Shown piece by piece: positions 53,650 to 64,000 of a stretch of DNA of 64,000 nt. The number at the start of each line of letters is the position of its first letter. The stretch's first letter is position 1. The DNA comes from Sthenelais limicola (taxonomy: Eukaryota; Annelida; Polychaeta; Phyllodocida; Sigalionidae), in contig OW804097.1 in the NCBI GenBank assembly GCA_942159475.1, positions 39,692,298 through 39,756,297 on the forward strand, written 5' to 3'. The notes under the pieces were generated by a model. The model saw nothing but the letters and a program-made list of their open reading frames with translations, ran no database searches and was not told the DNA's origin. Position numbers and translations under genes: made by a program.

Positions 53650-53725
53650 AACACCCGCGCCGGTAAAAAATGATGCGGGCGGGTAAAAACCCCAAAGTTA
53701 CCCGCCCTCCTTGGTGGGTGAAGGG
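53650..53725 (-). repeat. Fragment of the hAT-like element end
   Basis: GCGGGCGGGTAAAAACC, AAAGTTACCCGCCCTCC and TTGGTGGGTGAA match the reverse complement of 45400-45470. Confidence 0.6.
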
Positions 53726-53740
53726 TATAGTGAGGAGGAG

Positions 53741-53742
<2 letters not shown>

Positions 53743-53789
<47 letters not shown>
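53743..53789. repeat. (GA)n / (GACA)n microsatellite
   Basis: About 16 GA units followed by GACAGACAGACAGAG. Confidence 0.95.
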
Positions 53790-54399
53790 GTAGAAATTAA
53801 TGTCCATTGTAATGTGTTTGAGTGATTCAGTATTCAAGTATATAGTAAATATCATAGTGTCTGATGATCTTGCTTGAAATAGTATGGCGAAATACATCAA
53901 GATAAAAATGTCACTCCTCCTCCCCCTCCATCTCTCCATTCTCCTGCGCCACCTGTACCTCCTCCTTGGGGAGGGGGCAGTGAGGGGAGGAGGACGAGGA
54001 CAGAAAGGTAGGAATGGGAGGAGGAGGACGGAAGCTAAACACTGTGACGTCATGCACCATTCGCTTTTGGAGATCAGTGAGTCGGGTATCGCAATGTAAC
54101 AGACATGTCGTAATAGCGTGAGGTTTACCCTCTTTCTGGTAGCTGTCTATCCATTCTCCCTTCATGAATCTGGGTCGATTTTAATGAGTAGGGAACTACT
54201 TAAGAGTTACTTTTCACAACTTGCTGATATGAAGTCAAGGTTCAAAATAGGTATAAAGCAATTGAAAACCTCCCTTGTTTATATAGACATTGCATAAGTC
54301 AGCTTGTCCGAAAGTCTGTCCTTGCAACATCATTCAGACCTTTCAAATAAGTCAGACACACCTTGTAGCTTTGCCCCCTCACCAATTACAGCCCCCTCA

Positions 54400-55600
54400 A
54401 CTGCTCTTAGCCCTTTCATTCTCCCTCAGCTCACATTAGTCCCTTCAGCCTGCCACGGACCTCCTCAGCCTCCCTCAGCCCTCCTCAGCCTCAGCCTCAC
54501 TTATCCATCCTCAGCCCACCTCAGTCATCCTCAGTCTCCCTCCCCCTCATCCATCCTAAGCCCCTCTCAGTCTCCCTCAGCCCGCCTCAGCCTCCCTCAG
54601 CTCCTCAGCCTCACTTATCCATCCTCAGCCCGCCTCAGTCATCCTCAGTCTCCCTCAGCCATCTTCAGCCTGCCTCAGTCTCCCTCAGCCTCACTTATCC
54701 ATCCTCAGCCCGCCTCAGTCTCTCTCAGCCATCCTCAGCCCTTCTTAGCCTCCCTCAGCATAGGGCGCTTAAGTAGTCCACGGCAGCAACTTTTTGAGTC
54801 GCGCTACTGTAGCAGTTTCATGACGCCATGTGGACATGTCGCGCGAAAATCCCATAGCCCCAACGTTACCGCAATATTAAATCTCTGTTCTTTCAAAGAT
54901 CATATAGTTTTAGGAGTTCTCACTCACATATATCCATCTTTAGAGTCAAACAATTTCAACTATAGCCTTCATAACCGTCAAACCGTTACTGAGGCGATGT
55001 ATAGAGTGCTTATTTATCGCCCCAATGCTAACTCTATGGGGATTATTTACTTCCAGTCCACACATTGGTACAACTATGCAACTAATTTTCATTAATTTGC
55101 GCTCTGCCGCCATGACACTTACACACTCTATTCTCAGCCTCCCTCAGCCCTTCTCAGCCTCCCTCAGCCCTTCTCAATCTCCCTCAGCCATCCTCAGTCT
55201 CCCTCAGCCCTACTTAGCCTCCCTCAGCATTCTTAGCCTCCCTCAGCCATCCTCACCTCCCTCCCCCCATCCATCGTAAGCCCCTCTCAGTCTCCCTCAG
55301 CCCTCTTCAGCCTCCCTCAGCCCTCTTCAGCCTCCCTCAGCCCTTCTTAGCCCTCTCACCCTTCCTCAGCCCTTCTAAGCTCCCTCAGTCATCCTCAACA
55401 CCTCCCCCCCTCATTCATCCTCAGCCTCCCTAAGCCATCAGCTCCACTCAGTTTCTCTGAGCCCTCACCAGGCATATCAACACATCAGCCCCCTCTCACC
55501 ACTCACCCCCTTCCAACACCCTTAGCCTCTAAGCCCCCCTCAGCCCCCACTAAGCTGTCTCAACAGCCCTCAGCCCTCCTCAGTTCCTCATCCCTCACTC
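54400..55600. repeat. CCTCAGCC minisatellite interrupted by about 360 bp
   Basis: Units of CCTCAGCCTC / CCCTCAGCC, 10-20 bp, fill 54400-54770 and 55130-55600. The middle (54770-55130) is unlike the array and non-repetitive. ORFs across it, including one of 263 codons, read the repeat and are not genes. Confidence 0.9.
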
Positions 55601-55630
55601 CACTAATAGAAATTTCTGTCCCAACTTCTA

Positions 55631-56160
55631 ATGTTATTTTTTCCATTTGGACCCTATCGGACAATTTGCTTACAACAATTCTCTATTATCCATGGAGATT
55701 TCCGACCGATTGCCAATGTTTTCCTTTATACCAGACCAGTGAACATACACAATACAGGATCTCTGTGGACAAGTTGGCACATTGAAGCCATTTCATGCCT
55801 GGTTAGACAAGTCATCTTCTGCTCTTCCCTATAATGCAGCTATAGGTCCCCACAGGGCACTATCCCTGATGGTTTGACCAAAGATTACATCAAGTAATCA
55901 GTGTTCAGAGACACTTCTTCTTACTCCTTGGTTCAGCATCACAATAAAAGAGAGAAGTAGAAATAAAAAGGGCCTCTTTGTGGCACGTCTTTCTGCAAGT
56001 CAGGTTTGCATGTGTCTCTATCACTCTTTCTCTTTGTTAACAACAATATGTTCTCTTCTGTAACTTAATTACTAGATTATCAAATATTGTAAGGTCCTGT
56101 CAAGATATAATGAGAAGCAGAAATCCTGCTCATTTGTAGAGCATTTTTTTTCTATTAAAG
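55631..56160. other. No feature seen
   Basis: A 67-codon plus ORF at 55631-55834 has no recognisable domain. Confidence 0.35.
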
Positions 56161-56664
56161 ATTTTATTTACACTAGGTACAACAGGTATCCCCTTTTCGG
56201 GGTTTCTCACCTGCCCCTAACTGTTTCATGTGTAGCTTATGGGAGTATATTTGGGGAAATAGATTCATATTTACAGGAATTGTAGATGATTTAAATATTA
56301 AATGAATAGCAAACCAATTTGCTACTCAGATTCACTTTGATGGAGTGTTATTGGTTTAACATTTACTGCCATTTTGCTACTCGGATCCTGAGATGGAGTG
56401 TTAATGGAACAGTTAATTGAAAGAGATGCAGTGTAAACAAAAGACAGAGATACCGACAAAATATATAGGAAGACAAGTTTCCAACATATATACATATATA
56501 ATTATAAATTCATCCACTTTGCCACTCAGTTGATTCGACTGGGTGTTAGTGGATTCAATGATTATTTCAAAGAAATATGCAGTCATAGACATGAGAGAAA
56601 AAATCCCTCTGATGGCATTTTGTGGGTTTTTCCAGAAGAATGTTGAAGTTTGGAGAAAAGGATA

Positions 56665-57257
56665 TCATTGAATATATAAAGTATTGAGCCATGCTTTTTG
56701 ATTTGACTTAAATGTTTCTATAGTTCCTATGTTTCTTTGTCTGGGTGAAAGTTCGTTCCAAGCTTTTGCACATTTTGCTTGGACAGTGTTTTCTCCCAAT
56801 TTTGTTCTATATCTGGGTATTTTTAGAGTTGGTCCATCTTGTGCTCTTGTATTTCTATTTGGAATATTTGAGTAGCTGGGATTATTTGATCTTTTAAAGG
56901 CAAGATGCCTGAGATGTGTTATTCTTCTGTTATATAGTAGTGGTATTTTTGCAATGAAGTGTAAGTAATTTACAGGAGTGTCAAATGGGCGATTTAAAAT
57001 TAGTCTGAATCTATTTAGAAGTTTTTGGAGTTTCTCAGCTAGGGGTTTATGTGAATTATGTATTAAGATATCTCCATAGTCAAAGAAGGGGAGAATTCTG
57101 GTTTTGTAGATTTTGATTGCAGTTTGGGTATCAATGTATCTTCTAATTTTGTTTAGCTGATAGATTTTGTGTGCTATTGTTTTAATTGAGTGTGATAGTG
57201 ATAGCAGGGACCGATTCTCTGGAATAAGCTTCCTCCACGTATAAAAATGCAAACCGG
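56665..57257 (-). pseudogene. LINE reverse transcriptase, C-terminal part
   Basis: About 195 codons. Recognisable segments: KIYKTRILPFFDYGDILIHN, LAEKLQKLLNRFRLILNRPF, ITHLRHLAFKR and, near the end, KLGENTVQAKCAKAWNELSP. These are the post-thumb and C-terminal motifs of CR1/Jockey-like RTs. The frame is open to its stop, but the N-terminal part is cut off by the insertion at 57258. Confidence 0.75.
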
Positions 57258-57771
57258 GCCTGTAATAAAAAAATATCTAAAGAACACTCTATGATACTGC
57301 ATATGAGCTGGTTTACTCAATGAACAAGTCGAACCTCTATTGTCAATCTGTACACTGATGGCTGTACTGTTTGTTTATTATGTTTAGTATGTGAAGTGAA
57401 TTATCATAACCAACTGGTTAATCTGCGTACAAACCTCGTTGTTTTATACTCAGCGGATAGCTTCGATGCATTTAAATCTTTATGGCCAAAAAATACAAAA
57501 AAATAAGTTCTTGTTTTAATCTATCGTAGTAATGATATTTAGTGGCTGTTATGTAAGCCTACATCTACTGGTATCCACACTGATATTGTATATGCACTCA
57601 GGTGCTCTCTTTCTTCGTTAAAATTGATCCTTATCTTGTATGAAAAGAAACTTAACCTTGGTAGATTTACATTCGGTTATTACATAGTATCACATATTGA
57701 TTTTTTGGTGACTTGAAACGTACCAATTGTTTGGAATTTGTTTATCGAAATAAAATATGTTTAAAAAAAAA
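57258..57771 (+). mobile_element. Poly(A)-tailed insertion within the LINE
   Basis: About 510 bp separate the two RT pieces. It ends with AATAAAATATGTTT and A10 on the plus strand, so it looks like a retroposed copy of a polyadenylated transcript or SINE. No coding region; a target duplication was not clear. Confidence 0.55.
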
Positions 57772-58111
57772 ATAGTTGCATTTGGTAGTTCAGCTTATTG
57801 TCAATTATGAAACCCAGATATTTGTAGGAAGATACTAATTTTAGTGGCTCATTTTGATAGCTAATTGTTTTTGTTCTGTTTACTTCAATGTTTCTTCTGG
57901 ATTTGGAGAAGAGCATTGTGTTTGATGTTGTTGCATTAACTAGAAATAGGTTTTTCTTACACCAGGTATTGAGGTTATCAGTGGCTTTTTGGCGATTTGC
58001 TCCATTGCAAAATTTTATTGTAAGTAAATATTGGAAAGAAACCTTTTCTTCTTCATTATTATTACTATTATTATCATTATGTATCAATGTAGTGGATATG
58101 AGGTTCAGCAC
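57772..58111 (-). pseudogene. LINE reverse transcriptase, thumb-region fragment
   Basis: About 113 codons with NLNTWCKKNLFLVNATTSNT and MLFSKSRR...YKYLGFIIDNKLNY, the segment following the RT active site. It joins the 56665-57257 piece once the insertion is removed. Confidence 0.75.
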
Positions 58112-58197
58112 AAGACTATATCTTGTTGTTGTTTTAAGGTCAAGGCTTGAATAACGCTCGCTCAGTTACCTTAGGAGCCTTTCGAATCTGTTGCGTT

Positions 58198-58233
58198 TTT
58201 GTTTTCTCAGCTATTTATAGCTGAGAAAACAAA
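58198..58233. repeat. Perfect 17-bp-arm hairpin near the LINE 5' truncation
   Basis: TTTGTTTTCTCAGCTAT, TT, ATAGCTGAGAAAACAAA: a perfect palindrome with a 2-base centre, about 50 bp beyond the RT similarity. Confidence 0.9.
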
Positions 58234-58629
58234 TGGGTCACTATGAAATGTGCCAATCACTGATACTGGATCTACATCTGATAATATTCTTTAGCTGTCT
58301 GTGAGGTGTTTAAGGATGCCTTATCTAATCCTTTCGATCAGGTCCTATATTTCACACTTCACTGATTCAATCAGTCATAGATTTCACACCTAGACGTTAT
58401 TGAAGGCTGATTGACAGCCTTTCCAGGTTTAGCCAAGAGAGTTGATTGGCTGTTAGTTAGATGCTTCTCCAACCATGATAGGTCTGCAGAAGGCCCTCCC
58501 ACCTCCCACACCATCCCTCTGCCCACCACCCCCCTCACCTGCCTCAGGTGCTCAAATGGACACTGCTGCCCAACACATTTTCTAATGGGGGTGTAAGTTA
58601 CCAACTATTTAGCCTAGCCTAGCTTACTA

Positions 58630-58985
58630 CTTTTTTATACAACCAACTTTTTTTTTACGATCAACTTTTTTTTTACGACCAACTTTTTATGACCATTTTT
58701 TTTACGACCAACTTTTTTTTTACAACCAACTCTTTTTTTAACGACAATTTTTAACGACCAACTATTTTTTAACAACATTTTTTTTAACGACCAACTATTT
58801 TTTAACGACAATTTTTTTTCAACCAACTTTTTACGACCAACTTTTATTTTACGACCGACTTTTTTCAACGACCAACCATTTTTTTTTTAACAACTTTTTT
58901 TTTCACGACAATTTTTTTTTTCACGACAATTTTTTTCCCAGACCAACTATTTTTTAACGACAATTTTTTTTCCACCAACTTTTTT
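58630..58985. repeat. ACGACCAACTTTTT degenerate array, copy 2
   Basis: More than twenty 12-20 bp units (TACGACCAAC, AACGACAATT plus T-runs), the same motif as 45817-45975. The lysine-rich minus ORF (58635-58868) is the repeat itself. Confidence 0.9.
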
Positions 58986-59279
58986 TACAGCCCTGGCTAT
59001 TGCGTTGCACACTGTTTCCCTCTTCAAGAATCAAACTACTGTATAACTATAAGTTGACATCAGGCACAAATGATTGTGGCTGAGAAAATCGTTTCCAGTG
59101 GAAACGCCAAGTATATGAATTAAGTTGACACTGATTACAAAGTTAAATACGGTATATTAACAGTTGATCAAATCGGTGCATAACTTGATAATTAGTTAAC
59201 TTAGTACTTGTTATAATCAATAAATATCAAAGCTTTACCCATCTACAGGTTTGACTTTAACTATTCTTCTACACCAAAA

Positions 59280-59565
59280 TGTGTATGACATCTACAGCTG
59301 CTAATGTATTGTACATCTGCATTTCTTCTATCATGTCCTTCATACTGTTTACCCTGTGTATTGTGTACTACATCATGTTTTGCTATGGAGGACATTTGTG
59401 ACTATGCCTGAGCATAGGTCCTTCTGTGTCTGACCATTGCACCCTGAGTCAGAAGTACTGAGAGGGGAATAAAGCCTACAGAAACAGAACTGCTGTGTTT
59501 GGTTTTACTTTCCCTTTGTCGAGTAACTGTGACCGAACCTGGGTTGTATAGTAATAGCATTTTTT
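59280..59565 (+). mobile_element. Possible solo LTR
   Basis: Starts TGTGTATGACATC and ends TAATAGCA, with GGGGAATAAAGCCTACAG (polyA-signal-like) about two thirds along. The layout is LTR-like, but no partner LTR or target duplication was found. Confidence 0.25.
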
Positions 59566-60584
59566 CTCATTTTATAATATAGATCTATATAAATTTATCA
59601 TATATAGATTCATCATGTATACATACATGTATTCTTAACCTATAGGTCAAATATAGAAGTATATATGGGTATCTAAATACAAATTTTGGCCCAGTCCCTG
59701 AGAATCAGGACCTTTTAAAAAAAGAATAATGATAACTTTATTTTCACTGGGTGATCCAATGTCCCCTGCATGGTGGGGTTTGCCTATTGTGACATACAAT
59801 GTAAATTGGTATCAAGGGCTTACAGTGATATATACGAGATCAGATAAGCTCTGAATAGACCTGATAGATAACCTTCTATATGTATCCAATAAATGATATA
59901 GAAAGTTTAAGTAACAATAAATCACACAGGTTGAAAGATTTTGACGGCAGGTTGCGGGTTTTGTCAGAAATGATAAGCTAGTGCTGGGAAAGTGCTTCCT
60001 AAATGAATAACATATTCATGGGTTGTGGAAGAGAGACTTAGCGAGGGAGTGACCTTCTGGAAATTCTTTTTAAAAATGCCATTTGGGCATTTGGCCGCTT
60101 AACATGTTAAACAAGAGTGGTGTAGCCATAGAATGTGTTTCAGAGATGTTATAAGATGTTCATAGTGCCCACTGAATGTTGTCAATTTTTGGTATAAAAG
60201 GTTTCCAGATTAATGAGATACATACATATTGTAACAATTAAGGCACAAACCCACACGCTCAGAAATATACCTAGAAATAGGACGAAATAGCGTAGTGCAT
60301 GGCGTGCATTTCGTAATATTAATTGAACACGGTATGAGGTATTGGGATTACGGAATGCAGGGATTAGGAAATCAATCAAGCGCACCCAAATGGGAAGGCT
60401 TGCCTAGCCATTGTCTAAAGTAACACCTCCCGTATAAGCTTTCTCTATATAGCTATACATAACTAGGTGCGAATATGAATCCATATTCCCCTGTATCATT
60501 GTTGCATGAAATAGAGGTGTCTGGGGAGGAAGTATATCCTACCACAAATGAAATGAAATTATTTCATCATTCTATATTCCATGA
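59566..60584. other. No feature seen
   Basis: AT-rich; nothing recognised. Confidence 0.35.
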
Positions 60585-60835
60585 TTGATATATTTATGTT
60601 TGAAAAAAAGCTTGCAATATCTCTCGGTGGACAATTACTTATAGAGTAACTAAATATACTCTATTCGATAACCTTAAAACACAAAGGTATATTCAATGCA
60701 ATGTCTTGACATTTGGTACATTTATTTATATGAGTAAAAGCAATAAACTCTCCAAAAATAGGAATAATCCAGCAAAGAGATCTTGTGAATAAATCACTTT
60801 GCAAAATGATGCCAGATGTGGTTTTCCAGCGTCCG
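60585..60835. mobile_element. MITE family A, partial copy
   Basis: Interior family blocks (TATTTATGTTTGAAAAAAAG, TTGCAATAT, CATTTGGTACATTTATT, and AGATCTTGTGAATAAATCAC) without the terminal repeats. Confidence 0.6.
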
Positions 60836-62725
60836 AATGTACCCAGGTGTGATTAAGAAATGCATGAAGTTGCATATTGTTATAATAACAATGCCTTCAA
60901 ACCTAAAATGTCCTCCATCTTCAGTTAATGCTTTCTTAAAAGCAAGGCATGGTGCTCATCCTATATGCCTTAACATATATGTCATATGATAACCATGGTA
61001 ATTACACCAGGTGACTAGGATGGAGATGACGGTAGTTGTGTGCTTCCATTTGTATATCTCCAATGACTCTGGACTGTCAGTTCCCGAGCGCTAACCAGCT
61101 TTCTAGTACTTAAATGTGTTATTCAACATATAACCTTTAGCGTTAAGTAATACTTTGTCATGCCTCTCTCCCACATTCCAAATCCTGGCATTACAACGGG
61201 AATAATTATAGGAATTCTCACATACCTATCACCTGGTTGTAAGTGAGATCTGACTTGTGGGTAGAGTACTCTCTTAACAAAGCTGGAGGATAACATTATT
61301 TCAAATAGAATCACGAATATCTCCGTCGCATCCAATCAGTACAGTCTTCACGAGGTCTTTGTGGAATCATAGAATATGGGTATTTGCTGCCTAGTCGAAG
61401 AATTTCCCTCAAGCTTGAACATTGAATTCAGATAATATTGCCATCCTATCTGCAATTGTTCCCATACATTATTTATTTCGCCATTTCCACATTGATAAAG
61501 GTGTTGATTGAATACCATTAGTGGAATTTCCGATAGGACAAACATTGTAGTAAATAGAGATAGATACCTTGAATATACATATCTTTGATTACTGAATTGA
61601 CTATGTGAGTTATATTACACTTATTGAAACATTCAGTGATCAGGCAGACAGGTCTAGAGTTATAATTGATTAATAGCTACTAGTTATCTCGTTCCCAGTG
61701 GTATGATTTGCTATAGACATATTTACAAATACGTTTTATATCGATTCGAACCACTTGATGCGGCCAACGGAAATAATTGATTACGAAGGAACCGCTATAT
61801 CGATATTAATACCAGGTTTTAGTCACATACCATATGTGATGAAACTCCAGTGTTTTAGCTTCAATTCTAGTTTCAACTTTATTATATCAATCATCGATGT
61901 CATTGAAGAAGGGGTCAGTCATACTCTAGGTGGTATGCCTGTTTAATGTATCTTCTAAATTCTTTTCTAGTCTTAGTTAATTAGTATTTGGTGAGATTTA
62001 GCCTTCCTGACAGATTATATTGGTCAGAAGAGGTGGACGTGCACCTAACTGTACGATCGCCTACATCACACAAATCAAAAGATTTCTTGGGAATTCTAAA
62101 ATACTCCGGAACAAGTTATCCAATAGTTGTTATTCGATCAAATGCCAAACAAAAATAGATCTACATTTCTACTCAACTACATATTATTCATGACTTTGTG
62201 AGATATTAGACTTCTGAAAATAAACGCCATTGAGGGACGTTGGTAGCTTAACAGTAAAAACCTAACAAGAGTGTTAAATGTAAACACAACGCATTAACGA
62301 TAGATACTATAGTCTATAGATGTATGGGTTAGCTGTTAAGGCAAGAAGTAAGCTAAAGGCAAGAACAACTGTGTGTTCTAGACAATGGGTACTCTGTATA
62401 GGTGTGTATATCTTTACTTTAGTACAGTTAGGCGACGGACTGTCCCTCCTGGTTCTTTGAGGTGTGGGACGTTGGAATTGCCAGACCCTCCAGTGGGTAA
62501 GGGAGTGGAGCTGTTACACCTATGGGAACCGATGCGAACTGCTATAAACTGCTTGGAACTGCTATTCTTTTAAAGTGGTTGACAGCTGTCTTCTTGTCTT
62601 AAAGCTAAACTGTATTTTCAGCAGTTGATTAACTTAACCTTAAATTGGCCCTAAGTCAGTAAAGGGAGTAGTGAACTGTCCCGACTAATAATAGACTAAT
62701 AAAAGTAATTAATTTACTAGTAAAC
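60836..62725. other. No gene or repeat recognised
   Basis: Several 60-70 codon ORFs on both strands have no domain and no splice context that I could extend. Confidence 0.35.
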
Positions 62726-62835
62726 GGTCTGGGCGCTTTGATCCAAGCCATGGGTGCTTCGATCCAAGGCCGGGGCGCTTGAGTCGGGGCGCTAGAAGCT
62801 AGTGTCTGGGCGCTACGATCCTGGGGCGCTTGGGT
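62726..62835. repeat. GGGCGCTT-GATCC short tandem array
   Basis: About six degenerate units of (T/G)GGGCGCTT(T/C)GATCC, 15-20 bp each; GGGCGCTTAAG also occurs once at 54765. Confidence 0.7.
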
Positions 62836-63480
62836 CCCGCCTCCTCTTTATCTTTCACTCCCTCTCTTTTCTCCCCCTCATTCATTCACCCCCTGCTTGT
62901 CTCTTCCCTCTCTTTCTCCGACCTCTCCCCTTTCCGGTCTATTATCACCCACACCATCTTCTCAATATATATGCAGCACTGTCGTCCTAGTGAAGGAATG
63001 CTTTGTTTAAGAAATAAATAGCTGAACGTAGATCTAACTGAATGGATCTCCAAGGCTCATATAATCAGACGGCCTTGTGTTCAAGGACACCAGCAAAGGC
63101 CTCCCACTATGCAATTTCTTCTAGAACCCGCTCATGTTAAGGACTGTTCATTTTTTAACCACTTCCCCCCCCCCCCCCACACACACATAGTGGGAGGGGG
63201 GAGTGGAAAATGTTCGGGGGGGGGGGCACGTTTTTTACATCAACTCTGAAGGGGGCATATTATTTTGCACAGACTCTGAAGGGGGGAATTTGCGAAACGG
63301 TGGTTAATTATGAACAGTCCCGTATAGGGATGCTGTCGATGTACATTCTCACATTCCCAAGGACTCTTCTTATATCTGTCTTGCAATCCTTAGCAGCTAC
63401 AGCCATCAGAGTTTAAGTGGTTCTCAGAAGAAGCCAGCATATGATATGTATAGTTAGTGTATACAACAGATAACTGCACT
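62836..63480. other. C/T-rich stretch and poly-C/G tracts, no gene
   Basis: CT-rich at 62840-62940; poly-C at 63166-63179 and poly-G near 63215-63227, with ACTCTGAAGGGGG repeated at 63244 and 63271. Confidence 0.5.
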
Positions 63481-63877
63481 TGTGATGTGTTCCAGGAAAA
63501 TGAGTCACAAGTCGCACAATTGATGTTTCTCAAATTTATTTACGAGAACCCATGCTCATAATGTTTTCATTTTTGAGGTGCTTAGGGCTGTTAGTAGCAT
63601 AAATACACGTACTAAATTTCTAGACTGTCTATGGAATATATAGATGCGTATCTGAGATTATCTTGAGGAGTTATATTTAATTACTTTACAATAGGGATTG
63701 ACCATCAAGAAATGTTGCAAACTGGTTTTATTTTTGCATAAAACATACAGAAGTACTTATTAGATGTCCTACTGTGTACCATCATTGGAATCGGCTTGAT
63801 TTCATCTGTTCAAATATGATGATATCTCAAAATCCATTTTTCGCGACTTGTGACTCATTTCCATGAAACACATCACA
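63481..63877. mobile_element. MITE family A, copy 5 (best ends)
   Basis: TGTGATGTGTTCCAGGAAAA and TGAGTCACAAGTCGC at the left mirror GCGACTTGTGACTCATTTCC and ATGAAACACATCACA at the right; 397 bp. This copy best defines the terminal sequence TGTGATGTGTT. Confidence 0.85.
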
Positions 63878-64000
63878 CCAAATGAATGGCTATACAGTGT
63901 TAACACTGTTATGTTGGTAACAGAGTTACTATGTGATTATTTTTTTTTGTTTGACATACTGCAGCCATCTGCAGCCATCTAGCTTCGTACCAAATTTTAC

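Larger units (their letters stand above)
56160..58150 (-). mobile_element. 5'-truncated LINE split by an insertion
   Basis: Minus-strand reverse-transcriptase C-terminal coding sequence in two pieces (57761-58111 and 56665-57257) and a likely 3'UTR (to about 56160) with three copies of a TTTGC(T/C)ACTC...GGNTGTTA-type unit. The catalytic YADD region would lie upstream of 58111 and is absent. The style of the protein (LNTWC...FSKS...YKYLGFIID, and FFDYGDILIHN) fits the CR1/Jockey-like group. Confidence 0.7.

Noticed and set aside
54304..55095. 263-codon plus-strand ORF, Ser/Pro/Leu-rich
   Set aside because: It translates the CCTCAGCC array and the non-coding island; no domain or codon bias.
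1..64000. CRISPR arrays, bacterial operons, rRNA or intact tRNA genes
   Set aside because: None seen; the tandem repeats lack CRISPR-type unique spacers, and the DNA is clearly eukaryotic (GT-AG introns, LINE, Harbinger).

Overview
The window is eukaryotic nuclear DNA, very probably from a marine invertebrate animal. It is AT-rich, has spliced genes with long introns, and is crowded with cut-and-paste transposons, MITEs, minisatellites and simple repeats. Two LINE-like tails ending in a CACT-type microsatellite resemble mollusc, brachiopod or annelid genomes, but I cannot name the species.

One host gene is visible. It lies on the minus strand, runs from 37995 to about 1250, and continues past the left edge. 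Seven exons, joined by matching splice phases, encode a type II membrane protein: a cytosolic polyQ and basic N-terminus, one signal-anchor helix, and a JmjC (Fe(II)/2-oxoglutarate oxygenase) domain with its complete H-x-D...H triad. Next to its last visible exon (1250-1370) lies an 89-bp tandem duplication that copies the splice acceptor and exon start. About 160 bp beyond that exon is the 3' end of a Ngaro-type tyrosine-recombinase retrotransposon with identical 309-bp repeats.

The 28.5-kb second intron of this gene holds the main discovery: an apparently complete PIF/Harbinger transposon of 17,183 bp (18701-35883), with perfect 15-bp terminal inverted repeats and a CAG target duplication. 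It carries two convergent, fully open, intron-containing genes whose stops are 97 bp apart. One is a 313-aa Myb/SANT-like DNA-binding partner on the plus strand (11 exons, seven of them consecutive symmetric phase-1 microexons). The other is a 340-aa HARBI1-like transposase on the minus strand (5 exons, intact D, D, E). Both ends carry many copies of a TTGAAC/GTTCAA motif. A GCCGATCTCA minisatellite, an LTR-like block and a TACCGTAT-ended element lie nested inside.

The other parts of the window (about 5-18 kb and 38-64 kb) have no convincing host gene. They contain several MITE families, each with two or more copies: 400-bp elements ending TGTGATGTGTT; TA-flanked elements with long TIRs; a TTAA-flanked element; CAGTCTAGG-ended elements; and elements ending CGTCAGAAAATG. 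There is also a 965-bp hAT-like element, a 5'-truncated LINE split by a poly(A)-tailed insertion, a probable tRNA-derived SINE, perfect short hairpins resembling Helitron/Helentron ends, and several minisatellites. Exon boundaries were deduced by eye from splice signals and phase. No transcript or database evidence was available.
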